From the NCBI GenBank assembly GCA_030426805.1, contig JAUHXU010000005.1, positions 186,001-250,000 on the forward strand: DNA of 64,000 bases, in the 5' to 3' direction. A model generated the notes under the pieces. That model was given only the letters and a program-made list of their open reading frames with translations, searched no databases and was not told where the DNA came from. This DNA is from a bacterium. Lineage in GTDB: Bacteria; Planctomycetota; JAFGQW01. The translations under genes were made by a program, and so were the position numbers. Positions 43,554-52,760 of this stretch are shown piece after piece (position 1 is the first letter of the stretch; the number at the start of each line of letters is the position of its first letter).

Positions 43554-44608
43554 GCGTCGTCGGCGACCGGATCGCGCACTTCCCGCGCACGCGCTACCAG
43601 GGCAGCAAGCGCAAGCTCCTCCCGGCACTCGCCGACGTGTTCGCGCGGCTCGAGTTCGACACCGCGCTCGACGCGTTCGGTGGCACCGGCGCGGTCGCCT
43701 ACCTGCTCAAGTCGATGGGCAAGACGGTCACCTACAACGATGCCCACCGATTCAATCACGTCGTCGGACGCGCGCTGATCGCGAACAGCGCGACGCGGCT
43801 CGAGCCCGACGCCGCGGCAGCACTCCTCCGTCGGACGCCCGGTCGCGACTACGACGACGTCGTCGCACGCACCTTCGACGGGCTCTTCTTCCCGCGCGCC
43901 GAGAACCGGTGGATCGATCGCGTCGTGCAGAACATCGACGCGTTGCCGCGCGGCTTCCGGCGGGACGTCGCCCGATTCGCGCTCTTTCAGGCGTGCCTCG
44001 CGAAGCGACCCTACAACCTGTTTCACCGCGCGAATCTCGCGATGCGCACGCGCGACGTCCCGCGCTCGTTCGGCAACAAGACGACGTGGGAGACGCCGTT
44101 CGCGACACACTTCCTCCGTGCGGTCGACGAGGCGAACGCGGCGGTGTTCTCCAACGGGCGGCGCAACCGCGCGACCCGACGCGACGCGGCGGCCGCCGAT
44201 CCCGCGGTCGACCTCGTCTACGTCGATCCGCCGTACGTGAGCGCGCGCGGCACCGGTGTCGACTACCTCGACTACTACCACTTCCTCGAGGGCCTGTGCC
44301 GCTACGACGCGTGGCCGGGACTCGTCGACGCGCGCCGCAAACACCGCCCGATTCGTCACGAATCCTCGCCGTGGTGCGACCCGGCGCGAATCGAGGGCGC
44401 GTTCGACGCGCTGTTCGGCCACTTCGCACGAGCGCACCTCGTCGTCTCCTACCGCAGCGAGGGCACGCCGTCGATCGCCGCGCTCCGGCGACTGCTCCGT
44501 CGTCACGGCCGCCGCGTCCAGACCGCGACACGCGCCTATCGCTACGCGCTGAGCCCGAACGCGCGCGTCCGCGAAGCGCTTCTCGTCGCACCGCGGCCGA
44601 CGCCGTAA
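43550..44608 (+). CDS. D12-class DNA adenine N6-methyltransferase, orphan
   Basis: A 352-residue methyltransferase. It starts with the D12-type RYQGSKRKLLPALADVF, then the SAM-binding DAFGGTGAVAYLLKSMG, and the catalytic DPPY in LVYVDPPYVSARG. YDAWPGLVDARRKHRP and VVSYRSEGTPS follow. No restriction endonuclease gene is adjacent; the neighbours are a HAD phosphatase (overlapping GTGA) and a convergent membrane protein. It may therefore be a regulatory or orphan methylase. The target sequence is unknown. Confidence 0.85.
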   Translation: MSVVGDRIAHFPRTRYQGSKRKLLPALADVFARLEFDTALDAFGGTGAVAYLLKSMGKTVTYNDAHRFNHVVGRALIANSATRLEPDAAAALLRRTPGRDYDDVVARTFDGLFFPRAENRWIDRVVQNIDALPRGFRRDVARFALFQACLAKRPYNLFHRANLAMRTRDVPRSFGNKTTWETPFATHFLRAVDEANAAVFSNGRRNRATRRDAAAADPAVDLVYVDPPYVSARGTGVDYLDYYHFLEGLCRYDAWPGLVDARRKHRPIRHESSPWCDPARIEGAFDALFGHFARAHLVVSYRSEGTPSIAALRRLLRRHGRRVQTATRAYRYALSPNARVREALLVAPRPTP

Positions 44609-44609
44609 C

Positions 44610-46160
44610 TCAACGGGTCGGCGGTGCCGCAGGCACGCGGTAGAGCAGCAACGGCCCGGCGACCGTCGGCTCGGCGACGTGGCCGAGCAGATCCTCGAAG
44701 TGCTTGCGCACCGGCTCGAACACGAGTTCGTCGTGCCAGATCGGATGATCGGTGAGCGAGCGCGGGATCGCGACCCACCGCCCACGGATCCGCGCCGGCA
44801 GGTCGCCCGACTCGAATGCGACGCGGGCGTCGACCAGGTGGATCGTCCGGTCCGCGTAGAACGTGTAGATCGGTTGCTCGCCGAGATTGCCGACGATCGT
44901 GACGACCTCCTCGGGCGCGCTCGCGTCGCGAAGCGCCGCCCCCGCGCGGACGTAGTAGGACGACTCGCGCTCGATCCGCGGTTCGTAGCGCTGCCACGAC
45001 TCCCATCCGAGCCAACCGGCGAGCGCGACCCCGCCGACGGCCGCCGCGACGATGCGACCGCGCCCGGTGCCGAACGCGCGGGCCGCGGCCCACACGGCGA
45101 TCGCCGCCGCGATCGCCAGCCCGGGGCTCAGGTGCTGTGACCAGTATTCGTGGAGAATCGCGCCCTTGCGGAAGATCGTCGAATAGAGCAACCCCGTCGC
45201 GATGAACACGAATGCGAGCGCCGCACCGGGCACCACACGCCGCGACAACGACGCGATCGCCGACCCGAGGAGCGCGAGCCCGGCGAGCGCGAGCACCGGC
45301 GCGCCGTACATCCCGAGGGCATAGCCGCGGTTCGCGTCCCACCACGCGCCCCACCCCGCAGCATCGGCCGACGCACCCTGGTTCTCGAGCGTGAATGCGA
45401 GCAGCAACTGCCCGATCCCCCCGGACAGCAGCGACGCGTACGCGACGTTCGCGGCGAAGCAGAGGATCGCGACCATCGGCAGCCCGAGCCAGATCGCACG
45501 GCGCCGGCCGTGCGTTCCCGGCGCGACGAGGTGGTGCAGCCAAAGCGCGACCGCGAGCAGGTAGACCGGCCAGTCGAGAAACGCACCGACGACGACCGCC
45601 GCGAACAGCCCGACGAGCCACGCCCGGCGGCGGGTCTCGTGCCAGCGAAAGTAGATCGCGGCGATCGCGATCACCGCGAGCATGACCTGACTGCCCTGCA
45701 CCTCGACGAACCCACCGTAGTAGACCGCCATCGGCATCGTCGCGAAGAACGCGGTCGCGAGCAGCGCGATCACGACGCCGGCCGCGGCACGCACCGCGAA
45801 GAAGAGCACGATCATCGCGAGCACCGAGGCGACGATCGGCACCGCGCGGGCGCTCGTCTCCGACACGCCGAATGAGTGAAAACTCAGGCTGAGCAGAATG
45901 CCGACGAGCGGCGGGTGGTTCACGTAGCGGTGGTTCGCGAGTTCAGCGACCGTGCGCTGCCCGCCGCAGTTGACCATCGCTCCGCGCGTCGCGACGTAGC
46001 CGTAGCGGACGTGATTGCGGCCGATGTTGCCGTACAGGGCGCCGCCGAACCCCTTCAGGCCCTGCGTATGCGCCTCGTTGTGCCACGGCTGGTCGAAGTC
46101 GACCATGCGGAGCGTGGTGCCGACCACGACGAGGACGCAGAGAATCACGAGCGGACGCAT
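44610..46160 (-). CDS. Dolichyl-phosphate-mannose-type membrane glycosyltransferase
   Basis: A 516-residue GT-C-like protein with about ten to twelve membrane helices. The first outer loop holds the acidic motif in VDFDQPWHNEAHTQG, and YVNHPPLVGILLSL matches the ArnT/PMT_2 pattern. The soluble C-terminal part (about 400-516) faces the periplasm. It likely moves a sugar from a lipid carrier onto protein or lipid. The start at ATG 46160 follows a TACGAT -10 box (46206-46201); an in-frame ATG at 46202 would fall inside that box. Confidence 0.78.
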   Translation of the reverse strand: MRPLVILCVLVVVGTTLRMVDFDQPWHNEAHTQGLKGFGGALYGNIGRNHVRYGYVATRGAMVNCGGQRTVAELANHRYVNHPPLVGILLSLSFHSFGVSETSARAVPIVASVLAMIVLFFAVRAAAGVVIALLATAFFATMPMAVYYGGFVEVQGSQVMLAVIAIAAIYFRWHETRRRAWLVGLFAAVVVGAFLDWPVYLLAVALWLHHLVAPGTHGRRRAIWLGLPMVAILCFAANVAYASLLSGGIGQLLLAFTLENQGASADAAGWGAWWDANRGYALGMYGAPVLALAGLALLGSAIASLSRRVVPGAALAFVFIATGLLYSTIFRKGAILHEYWSQHLSPGLAIAAAIAVWAAARAFGTGRGRIVAAAVGGVALAGWLGWESWQRYEPRIERESSYYVRAGAALRDASAPEEVVTIVGNLGEQPIYTFYADRTIHLVDARVAFESGDLPARIRGRWVAIPRSLTDHPIWHDELVFEPVRKHFEDLLGHVAEPTVAGPLLLYRVPAAPPTR

Positions 46161-46287
46161 CGGCGAGACCTCGAGCGGCGGACCAGTGGAACCGGGTTCC
46201 ATCGTAGCAGCCGGTGGTCCGCGCTTCGAGCCGGCCCGCGGAGAAAGGGACGGGAGAAAGGGAGGCGACGACCGGTCGAGCGACTCG

Positions 46288-46293
46288 TATCAT
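46288..46293 (+). promoter_or_regulatory. -10 box of the nickel/cobalt transporter operon
   Basis: TATCAT ends 6 nt before the cbiM ATG, again implying a leaderless or nearly leaderless message. There is therefore no room in the transcript for a cobalamin or NiCo riboswitch; any metal control would have to act at the DNA level. Confidence 0.4.
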
Positions 46294-46299
46294 GGGGCG

Positions 46300-46968
46300 A
46301 TGCACTTGCCCGACGCCTACTTCCTCCCGACACCGACCGGCGTGGCGCTCGTCGTCGCCGGCGGGGTGATCTCGGGCGTGGGCCTCGTCGCGGGCGGGCG
46401 CGCGATGAGCGCCGAGGAGACGACGCGCACCGGGATGATCACCGCCTTCGTGTTCGTCGCGTCGCTCGTGCACGTGACGATCCCGCCGACGTCGGTCCAC
46501 CTCGGGCTCTACGGGCTGGCCGGCATCCTGCTGGGCCGCCGGATCTGGCTGGTCGGGCCGATCGCGCTCGGGCTGCAGGCGGTGATGTTCGGGCACGGCG
46601 GCATCGCGGCGATCGGACTCAATGCGCTCAACCTCTCGGCGGGCGCGCTCGCCGGGCGGGCGGTGTTCGCATTGCGACCGGCAAACGCGACCGACGGGCG
46701 CACCGCCGTCGCGGCGTTTGCCGCAGGCTTCACGGCGATCGCGGTCGTCGTCGGGGCGGTCGTCGCGGAGTTGCTCGCGGTCGGTGCACCGCTCGTGCTC
46801 GCGGTCGCGCTCCCGGCGTGGCTCGCGACCGCGGCGCTCGAGGGCATCGTCACGGCCGTCGCGATCGGCACGCTCCACCGCTCGTTCCCCGAGTTGCTGC
46901 CGCGCACGCGCGACGCCGCCCCGCTCGATGCACCGATGCGCGCCGCCGCCGGCGAGGCACCGGCGTGA
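46300..46968 (+). CDS. cbiM: Nickel/cobalt ECF transporter substrate-binding membrane protein CbiM-like
   Basis: A 222-residue membrane protein that binds and admits Ni2+ or Co2+. The N-terminus MHLPDAY corresponds to the MH-x-PDG-type start whose amino group and His2 bind the metal in CbiM/NikM. Five to seven hydrophobic segments follow, with VHVTIPPTSVHLGLYGLAG and FGHGGIAAIGLNALNLSAG conserved. It is first of a four-gene unit (cbiM, NikL-like, cbiQ, cbiO), each pair overlapping by GTGA. Confidence 0.9.
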   Translation: MHLPDAYFLPTPTGVALVVAGGVISGVGLVAGGRAMSAEETTRTGMITAFVFVASLVHVTIPPTSVHLGLYGLAGILLGRRIWLVGPIALGLQAVMFGHGGIAAIGLNALNLSAGALAGRAVFALRPANATDGRTAVAAFAAGFTAIAVVVGAVVAELLAVGAPLVLAVALPAWLATAALEGIVTAVAIGTLHRSFPELLPRTRDAAPLDAPMRAAAGEAPA

Positions 46969-47423
46969 TCCGCATCGCGGCGTGCGCGGCGCTGTTCCTC
47001 GCCTTCGTCCACGGTGTCGAATACTCGGTGGAGACGACGACCGACGGACAGATCCGCATCGGCGGTTTCTATTCCGGCGGCGGCCCGATGGTCGATGCGA
47101 CGGTGGCCGTCACGCGCCCGAACGGGGACGCGGTCGGCGGCGGCACGACCGACGCGAACGGCTTCGTTCGGCTCCGCCTCGAGCCGGGCGACTACGCGTT
47201 TCGCATCGACGACGGAGCCGGCCACCGGATCGACGAGCGGTTCTCGCTCCGCCCGCACCAGCTCGACGGACGTGTGCGCGACCTGATCACCGAAGCGGGG
47301 CGCGCGCCGACCCTGCTCGAACGCCTCCGCACGATGCCGAAGTGGTTGACCGCGACGATCGGCATCGGCGTGATCGTCGTGTTGTTCGCGCTGCTGCGGC
47401 GACTGCGGAGAAAACCCGCGTGA
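46965..47423 (+). CDS. NikL/CbiL-like accessory protein of the nickel/cobalt transporter
   Basis: A 152-residue protein. A short N-terminal signal segment leads into a beta-sandwich of the carboxypeptidase-regulatory-like type (IRIGGFYSGGGPMVDATVAVTRPNG, then GTTDANGFVRLRLEPGDYAFRIDDGAGH), and one C-terminal membrane helix (WLTATIGIGVIVVLFALL). This matches NikL/CbiL small components placed between M and Q genes, which suggests a nickel system. The GTG start overlaps cbiM and the stop overlaps cbiQ. Confidence 0.75.
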   Translation: MIRIAACAALFLAFVHGVEYSVETTTDGQIRIGGFYSGGGPMVDATVAVTRPNGDAVGGGTTDANGFVRLRLEPGDYAFRIDDGAGHRIDERFSLRPHQLDGRVRDLITEAGRAPTLLERLRTMPKWLTATIGIGVIVVLFALLRRLRRKPA

Positions 47424-48166
47424 CGATGACGCACCCCCCCTACCGGTTTCTCGCGGCGGCGACGATCGGTGCGGCGATCGCGATCGCGACGGTGCCGCCG
47501 AACGCGCTCGGCGCGGCCGTCGTCGCGTGCATGCTCGCGGCGGCGGGTGCGTGGGCGCTCACCGAGCACGGCCGCCTCGGGGTCGTCGTGCGCCGGGCGC
47601 TCCTGATCGGCCCGTTCATCGCGTTTCTCGCCCTGCTCGAAGGCGTGCGCGGCGGACTCGACGCACGCGGCACCGCGCTCGGACTGGAGTTGCCGCTCGG
47701 CATCCTGTTCGCTGCGACGTTCGTGTGCAAGACCGTCGGCGCGGCACTGCTCGGCATCGCATGGGGTGAACGCGTCGGTGCGCACGGCATCGCGCGCACG
47801 CTGCAACGCGCGCGCTTCCCGGCCGGTGCGGTCGCCACGACCTACGTGACGGCCGCGTTCGTCGGCACGCTGAAAGAGGAGTGGGACCGGGTGCGCCTGG
47901 CGGCGAACGCCCGCGGCCTCAATCGCGCCGGTCTGCACGCACGCATGCGGCAGATGGGCGGCTCGGTCGTCAGCGTGCTCGTCCGGTCGCTCCGGCGCGG
48001 CGACCGCGTCGCCCTCGCGATGCGCGCCCGTGGGTTCGCCGGCCGGCTGCCCAACCCGATCCGAGCGCGCACCCACTACGGCTGGCGCGACGCGCTGCTC
48101 GGTTCGGTCGCGGTCGGCGTCGTCGCGGCCGCCGTCTGGGCGCGCTCGAGCGGGAGGCTCTCGTGA
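47420..48166 (+). CDS. cbiQ: ECF transporter transmembrane coupling protein CbiQ-like
   Basis: A 248-residue T-component. Several membrane helices are followed by the two A-x-A-R-G-type coupling motifs, seen as AANARGLNR and AMRARGFAG, which dock to the ATPase. It connects CbiM to CbiO. Start is GTG 47420 (overlapping the NikL-like stop) or ATG 47426; coupling favours the first. Confidence 0.87.
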   Translation: MTMTHPPYRFLAAATIGAAIAIATVPPNALGAAVVACMLAAAGAWALTEHGRLGVVVRRALLIGPFIAFLALLEGVRGGLDARGTALGLELPLGILFAATFVCKTVGAALLGIAWGERVGAHGIARTLQRARFPAGAVATTYVTAAFVGTLKEEWDRVRLAANARGLNRAGLHARMRQMGGSVVSVLVRSLRRGDRVALAMRARGFAGRLPNPIRARTHYGWRDALLGSVAVGVVAAAVWARSSGRLS

Positions 48167-48849
48167 CGCACGAACACGGACACGACGCCGAGCTGATCAC
48201 GACAGACCTGACGTTCGCGTATCCCGACCGCCCACCGATCCTGGACCGGCTGTCGTTTCGTCTCGAGAGCGGCGAACGCCTCGGGCTGGTCGGCCCGAAC
48301 GGCGCGGGCAAGACCACGCTGCTCCTCGCCCTCGCGGGCCTGCTGCCGGCATCCGGAACGCGCGTGCTCGACGGCGAAGCACTGCCCGAAAGCGAGCCGG
48401 ACGGCGCGCACGTCGGCATCGTGTTCCAGAGCGCCGACGACATGCTGTTCATGCCGACCGTCCTCGAGGACGTCGCGTTCGGCCCCCAGAACCTCGGCCA
48501 ATCGCCGGCCGAGGCCGCGGAGACGGCGCGTCGACAGCTCGAACGCCTCGGGATCGGCGACCTCGCCGAGCAGAACGGGCTGCGACTGTCCGGCGGACAG
48601 CAACGCCTCGCGGCCCTCGCGACCGTGCTCGCGATGGAGCCGCCGGTGCTGCTGCTCGACGAGCCGACCGCGAACCTCGACCAGGACGGCCGCGCGCGCC
48701 TGCTCGGCATCCTCCGTGAGCTGCCCGGCTCGCTGATCATGGCGACGCACGATCTCGATTCGATCCGTCGCGTCTGCACGCGAGCGCTCCGACTCGAAGG
48801 CGGGCGCATCGCCGCCGAGGGGCCGGTCGACGAGGTCCTGCCGCCCTAA
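48163..48849 (+). CDS. cbiO: ECF transporter ATP-binding protein CbiO-like
   Basis: A 228-residue ABC ATPase that powers the nickel/cobalt transporter. Walker A is GPNGAGKTT, the Q-loop is in VGIVFQSADDMLF, the signature is LSGGQQRL, Walker B is VLLLDEPTANLD, and the H-loop is MATHDLD. The GTG start overlaps the cbiQ stop. The N-terminus has an extra HEHGHD patch that could bind metal (inference). Confidence 0.93.
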   Translation: MTHEHGHDAELITTDLTFAYPDRPPILDRLSFRLESGERLGLVGPNGAGKTTLLLALAGLLPASGTRVLDGEALPESEPDGAHVGIVFQSADDMLFMPTVLEDVAFGPQNLGQSPAEAAETARRQLERLGIGDLAEQNGLRLSGGQQRLAALATVLAMEPPVLLLDEPTANLDQDGRARLLGILRELPGSLIMATHDLDSIRRVCTRALRLEGGRIAAEGPVDEVLPP

Positions 48850-48915
48850 TCCTCAACCCGCCGCGATCCAATGCCGAAACGTCCGAGGGCGGCCGTTGCA
48901 GTGGAGGGGGATCGC

Positions 48916-50109
48916 ATGGCGCGCATCGACGCATTCTTTCGGCTCATGAACGCACAGGGTGCGTCCGACTTGCACCTCGCGTCGGGCACGACGCCGTGCC
49001 TGCGCATCCGAGGCGACCTCGAGCCGATCAAATACCGCGAGTTCAGCTCCGAGGAGCTGCTCGACATGCTGATCGAGATCTCGCCCGAGGCGAAGATCAA
49101 AGAGTTCATGGACACCGGCGACGTCGACCTCGCCTATGAACTCGAGGGCATCGGCCGATTCCGCGCGAACTACTTCCGCCAGGCCAACGGCGTGAGCGCG
49201 GTGTTCCGCCAGATCCCGACGAAGATCATGACGATCGAGCAGCTCGGGCTGCCGCAGATCGCGCGCCGCTTCGCGATGATGGAGAAGGGGCTCGTCCTCG
49301 TCACCGGTCCGACCGGCAGCGGAAAGTCGACGACGCTCGCGGCGATCGTCGACTACGCGAACAAGAATCGGCGCGACCACATCGTGACGATCGAGGACCC
49401 GATCGAGTTCAAACACCCGAGCATCAACTGCATCGTCAACCACCGCGAGGTGGGCCCGCACACGAAGTCGTTCAACGCCGCGCTGCGCGGCGCGCTGCGT
49501 GAAGACCCCGACGTGATCATGGTCGGGGAAATGCGTGACCTCGAGACGGTCCGCCTCGCGCTGGAAGCGGCGGCCACCGGTCACCTCGTGTTCGCGACCC
49601 TGCACACGCCGAGTGCGACGAAGACGATCGACCGCGTGATCGACATCTTCCCGACCGATGCGCAGGAGCAGGTCCGCTCGACGCTGTCGGAGAGCCTGAA
49701 GGGCGTGATCGCCCAGACGCTGTTCAAGCGCATCGACGTGCCGTCGCGTATCGCCGCGCTCGAGGTGCTCGTCGGCACGTCGGCGGTGTCGAACCTGATC
49801 CGCGAGAACAAGACCCACCAGCTCTCGTCGATGATGCAGACCGGCAAGCGGCTCGGCATGCAGACGCTCGACGACGCGATCGACAGCCTGCTGACCCGCC
49901 GGCTGATCTCTCCGGAAGAGGCGTTCGAGAAGTGCTTGGACAAGGAGCGCTTCATCAAGCACCTGAAGACGATCCCGGAGGAGTACGCCGAGATGCTCGA
50001 GCCGAAGAAGAACGAGCCGGGTCCGGCGTTCGGCAGCCCGCAGCGCAGCGACCGGCACGCGGCCGGCCGTTCCCGCGGCCGAGACGGAATCGGTCATGGC
50101 CGGCGCTGA
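48916..50109 (+). CDS. pilT: Type IV pilus retraction ATPase PilT
   Basis: Hexameric motor that depolymerises type IV pili (twitching, DNA uptake); 397 residues. The N-terminal PAS-like domain starts FRLMNAQGASDLHLASG, Walker A is GPTGSGKST (131-139), the Asp box is IVTIEDPIEF, the PilT signature AIRAAL appears here as ALRGALREDPDVIMVGEMRD, and the His box is GHLVFATLHT. I chose ATG 48916 over one 45 nt upstream because GGAGGGGG lies 5 nt before it. The C-terminal 45 residues are a disordered basic tail. Confidence 0.93.
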   Translation: MARIDAFFRLMNAQGASDLHLASGTTPCLRIRGDLEPIKYREFSSEELLDMLIEISPEAKIKEFMDTGDVDLAYELEGIGRFRANYFRQANGVSAVFRQIPTKIMTIEQLGLPQIARRFAMMEKGLVLVTGPTGSGKSTTLAAIVDYANKNRRDHIVTIEDPIEFKHPSINCIVNHREVGPHTKSFNAALRGALREDPDVIMVGEMRDLETVRLALEAAATGHLVFATLHTPSATKTIDRVIDIFPTDAQEQVRSTLSESLKGVIAQTLFKRIDVPSRIAALEVLVGTSAVSNLIRENKTHQLSSMMQTGKRLGMQTLDDAIDSLLTRRLISPEEAFEKCLDKERFIKHLKTIPEEYAEMLEPKKNEPGPAFGSPQRSDRHAAGRSRGRDGIGHGRR

Positions 50110-51322
50110 TCGCATCATCTCGGACCTTCTGAACTGCGATGACGAGGCGACCGGGACGAACTGCACGCCCGGCCGCGCGCCGCAGCTCGAACTGCACGGC
50201 GAGCTGCAGACGGTCGAGGTCGACGAGCTGAAGGAGCCGCTCACGCCGGAGCAGACCGAGGCGATCGCCGACGCGATCCTCGGCGACTCCGCCGAGCAGC
50301 GCGCTCGCCTGGACGCCGAAGGCGCGTGCGATTGCTCGCACATCGTCGGCAACAACATCCGCTTGCGGGTGAACATCTTCCGGGTGAACAACCGGTTGAG
50401 CATCGTCACGCGTGTCGTGAAGCAAGTGGTGCCCGAGCTGGTCGACCTCGGCATGCCGGAGTCGATCAACGAACTCGCGCAGCTCAAGAACGGGCTCGTG
50501 CTCGTGACCGGCAGCACCGGCTCCGGCAAGTCGACGACGCTCGCGTCGATCGTCGCGGAGATCAACCGGACCCGCCCGGTGCACGTGATCACGCTCGAGG
50601 ACCCGGTCGAGTTCGTGCACAAGCACGGGCGCGCGACCGTCAACCAGCGCGAGTACGGCACCGACTTCAGCTGCTTCCGCGAGGGACTGCGCGCCGCGAT
50701 GCGCCAGTCGCCGCACGTGATCATGCTCGGCGAAATGCGCGACCGCGAGTCCGTCGAGATCGCGATCAAGGCGGCCGAGACCGGGCACCTCGTGTTCAGC
50801 ACGCTGCACACGCTCGACGCCGGCCGGGCGATCAGCCGGATCACCGGCATGTTCGACCAGGCCGACGTGCCGTTCATCCGGATGCGCCTCGCGGAGACGC
50901 TCAAATGCATCATCGGCCAGCGCCTGTTGCCGCGCGACGATCGACCCGGTCGCGTGGTCGCGGCCGAGGTGATGCTCGCGAACATGCGCACGCGTGAGCT
51001 GATCCGACTCGGCGAGTCCCAGGGGCGCTCGTTCTACCAGGTGCTGACCGAGGGTCGAAACTTCGGCATGCAGACGTTCGATCAGCACATCATCGAGCTC
51101 TACGAGCGCGGCGTCGTCAACGAAGACACCGCGCGCGGCTACGCGACCGAGGCCGCCGTGATCTCCCAGGAGATCGACCGCCTCCGCGCCAAGGCCGGCG
51201 AGGACACGTCGGACCTCGGTGAACTCGAACTCGAGCGCCGGGTCGATCACCGGCACAACCCGTACGCGAGAGGAGACGAGTCGTGGCGATCTTCGGCAAG
51301 TCGGACAAGCCGGCGGACCTGA
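50096..51322 (+). CDS. Second PilT-type ATPase
   Basis: A 408-residue paralogue of the preceding gene, overlapping it by 14 bp. Walker A is GSTGSGKST, Asp box VITLEDPVEF, Walker B region HVIMLGEMRDRESVE, His box GHLVFSTLHT. The N-terminal 90 residues are unlike PilT: acidic, with cysteines in NCDDEATGTNC and GACDCSH. Paired PilT-type genes often act together in retraction (PilT/PilU), which is inference here. Its 3' end overlaps the HEAT gene by 40 bp. Confidence 0.88.
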   Translation: MAGADRIISDLLNCDDEATGTNCTPGRAPQLELHGELQTVEVDELKEPLTPEQTEAIADAILGDSAEQRARLDAEGACDCSHIVGNNIRLRVNIFRVNNRLSIVTRVVKQVVPELVDLGMPESINELAQLKNGLVLVTGSTGSGKSTTLASIVAEINRTRPVHVITLEDPVEFVHKHGRATVNQREYGTDFSCFREGLRAAMRQSPHVIMLGEMRDRESVEIAIKAAETGHLVFSTLHTLDAGRAISRITGMFDQADVPFIRMRLAETLKCIIGQRLLPRDDRPGRVVAAEVMLANMRTRELIRLGESQGRSFYQVLTEGRNFGMQTFDQHIIELYERGVVNEDTARGYATEAAVISQEIDRLRAKAGEDTSDLGELELERRVDHRHNPYARGDESWRSSASRTSRRT

Positions 51323-52731
51323 TCCGGCGCGTCCAGAACCGCGACTACAAGGACCACACCGAGTGCGCGGAACTCCTCCAGCACATCCTGCTGATGCCGG
51401 GGCTGAAGGCGCGACACATCGCGTGGATGCTCGGGCACCCGGAGCCGATGGTACGGGAGTGCGGGCAGACGCACATCCGCCGCGTCGGGGGTGACGACGT
51501 CGGCGACGCGCTCGTGCGCGAGATGATCGGCAAGCCGTCGTCGATCGCGCAGGAGATCGCGATGACGATGATCCAGCTCGAGCCGACGCGAGTCGTGTCG
51601 CGTGTCGGCCCGTTGCTGCACGCCAAGGGCGTCGAACAACGCACCGCGGCGCTCGACATCATCGCGTGCTACGACGGCTTCAACGACTTCCTCGGCCACC
51701 TGAAGGCGGCCCTCCGCGACCCGGACGCGACGATCCGGCTGCGGGCGGTCAAGCAGCTGAGCCTCAAGCCGATGGACCCGACGGTCCGGCTGCTGCTGCA
51801 GAACCAGCTCGACGCGGACGACCTCGCCGTGCGACAGCTCGCGATCGAGACGCTCTCGGAGCACCCGACGCCGGATCTGACGGAAGCGTTCCTCGAACGA
51901 CTGCCGCACGAGTCGACGCGGATGCAGTCGCGGATGGTCGCCGCGCTCGCGAAACTCGCGCGCGACCCGTCCGCCAGGCTCGAGGAGCGCGTGCTCCCGA
52001 TGCTCGGCGACGACAGCGAAATCGTGCGCAACGCCGCGGTGAAGCTCCTGCGTGAGATTCCGAACCGCAAGCAGGTGATCCGCTCGTTCATCGTCTTCAG
52101 CCAGGGCGTCGCCCACTGGGTGCGAGACCGCTGCCGTGAGACGTTCCTCGGCGTCGGGCGCGACGTGCTCCAGACGCTCGTCGAGCTGCTTCACGAGGGA
52201 CCGTCCGAGATCAAGGTCGGCGCGATCCTGCTCGCCTCCGACGGCAAGAACCAACAGGTGATCCCGCACCTGCTCGACGTCCTGCACAGCGACGACGACT
52301 GGTGGGTCCGCATCGTCGCGGTCGACGAACTCGCACGCTACCCGCGCCCGGAGGTGCTCGACTCGTTGATCCGCATGGTCGACGACGGCGAGGTCCGCCT
52401 CGCGGTCATCAGCGCGCTCGCGAAGCTCGGCAATCCGAAGGCGATCGGCGTGCTCGTGCCGCTGCTCAAGGCACCGGAGCCGAGCGTTCGCAAGACGACG
52501 ATCGACGCCCTGCAGAACTTCCCGGACCCGCTCGTCATCGACGCGCTCGCGCGCGTCGTGCTCGAGGACCCGGCAGAGGATCTGCGCGAACGCGCGCTCC
52601 AGACGCTCGAGACGTTCGGCGCCGCGGCGAAGAACGTGCAGGCAGCCGTGGCCGAGGTGCTCGCGCGACGAGCCGCCGAGGCGGCCGAGGGCGACTACGT
52701 CGAGCTGGGCATGGTCAACCCGTCGCTGTAG
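51283..52731 (+). CDS. HEAT-repeat protein linked to the pilus ATPases
   Basis: A 482-residue soluble protein made of about a dozen HEAT-like helical repeats (GHLKAALRDPDATIRLRAVKQL, VLPMLGDDSEIVRNAAVKLL, DSLIRMVDDGEVRLAVISALAKLGNPKAI, VLVPLLKAPEPSVRKTTIDAL). These form a scaffold for protein contacts. The GTG start has AGGAG 8 nt upstream and lies inside the end of the PilT-like gene, so the three are one operon. A role as adaptor of the retraction motor is inferred from position. Confidence 0.8.
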   Translation: MAIFGKSDKPADLIRRVQNRDYKDHTECAELLQHILLMPGLKARHIAWMLGHPEPMVRECGQTHIRRVGGDDVGDALVREMIGKPSSIAQEIAMTMIQLEPTRVVSRVGPLLHAKGVEQRTAALDIIACYDGFNDFLGHLKAALRDPDATIRLRAVKQLSLKPMDPTVRLLLQNQLDADDLAVRQLAIETLSEHPTPDLTEAFLERLPHESTRMQSRMVAALAKLARDPSARLEERVLPMLGDDSEIVRNAAVKLLREIPNRKQVIRSFIVFSQGVAHWVRDRCRETFLGVGRDVLQTLVELLHEGPSEIKVGAILLASDGKNQQVIPHLLDVLHSDDDWWVRIVAVDELARYPRPEVLDSLIRMVDDGEVRLAVISALAKLGNPKAIGVLVPLLKAPEPSVRKTTIDALQNFPDPLVIDALARVVLEDPAEDLRERALQTLETFGAAAKNVQAAVAEVLARRAAEAAEGDYVELGMVNPSL

Positions 52732-52741
52732 GCGCGGCGGC

Positions 52742-52750
52742 TGCTACACT
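52742..52750 (+). promoter_or_regulatory. Extended -10 promoter of galT
   Basis: TGCTACACT is an extended -10 (TG-n-TACACT). It ends 10 nt before the galT ATG, leaving a leader of only a few bases. Confidence 0.45.
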
Positions 52751-52760
52751 CGGTTCCGCG

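Noticed and set aside
46203..46299. Cobalamin or NiCo riboswitch ahead of cbiM
   Set aside because: No box elements seen, and the -10 box lies 6 nt before the start codon, leaving no leader.
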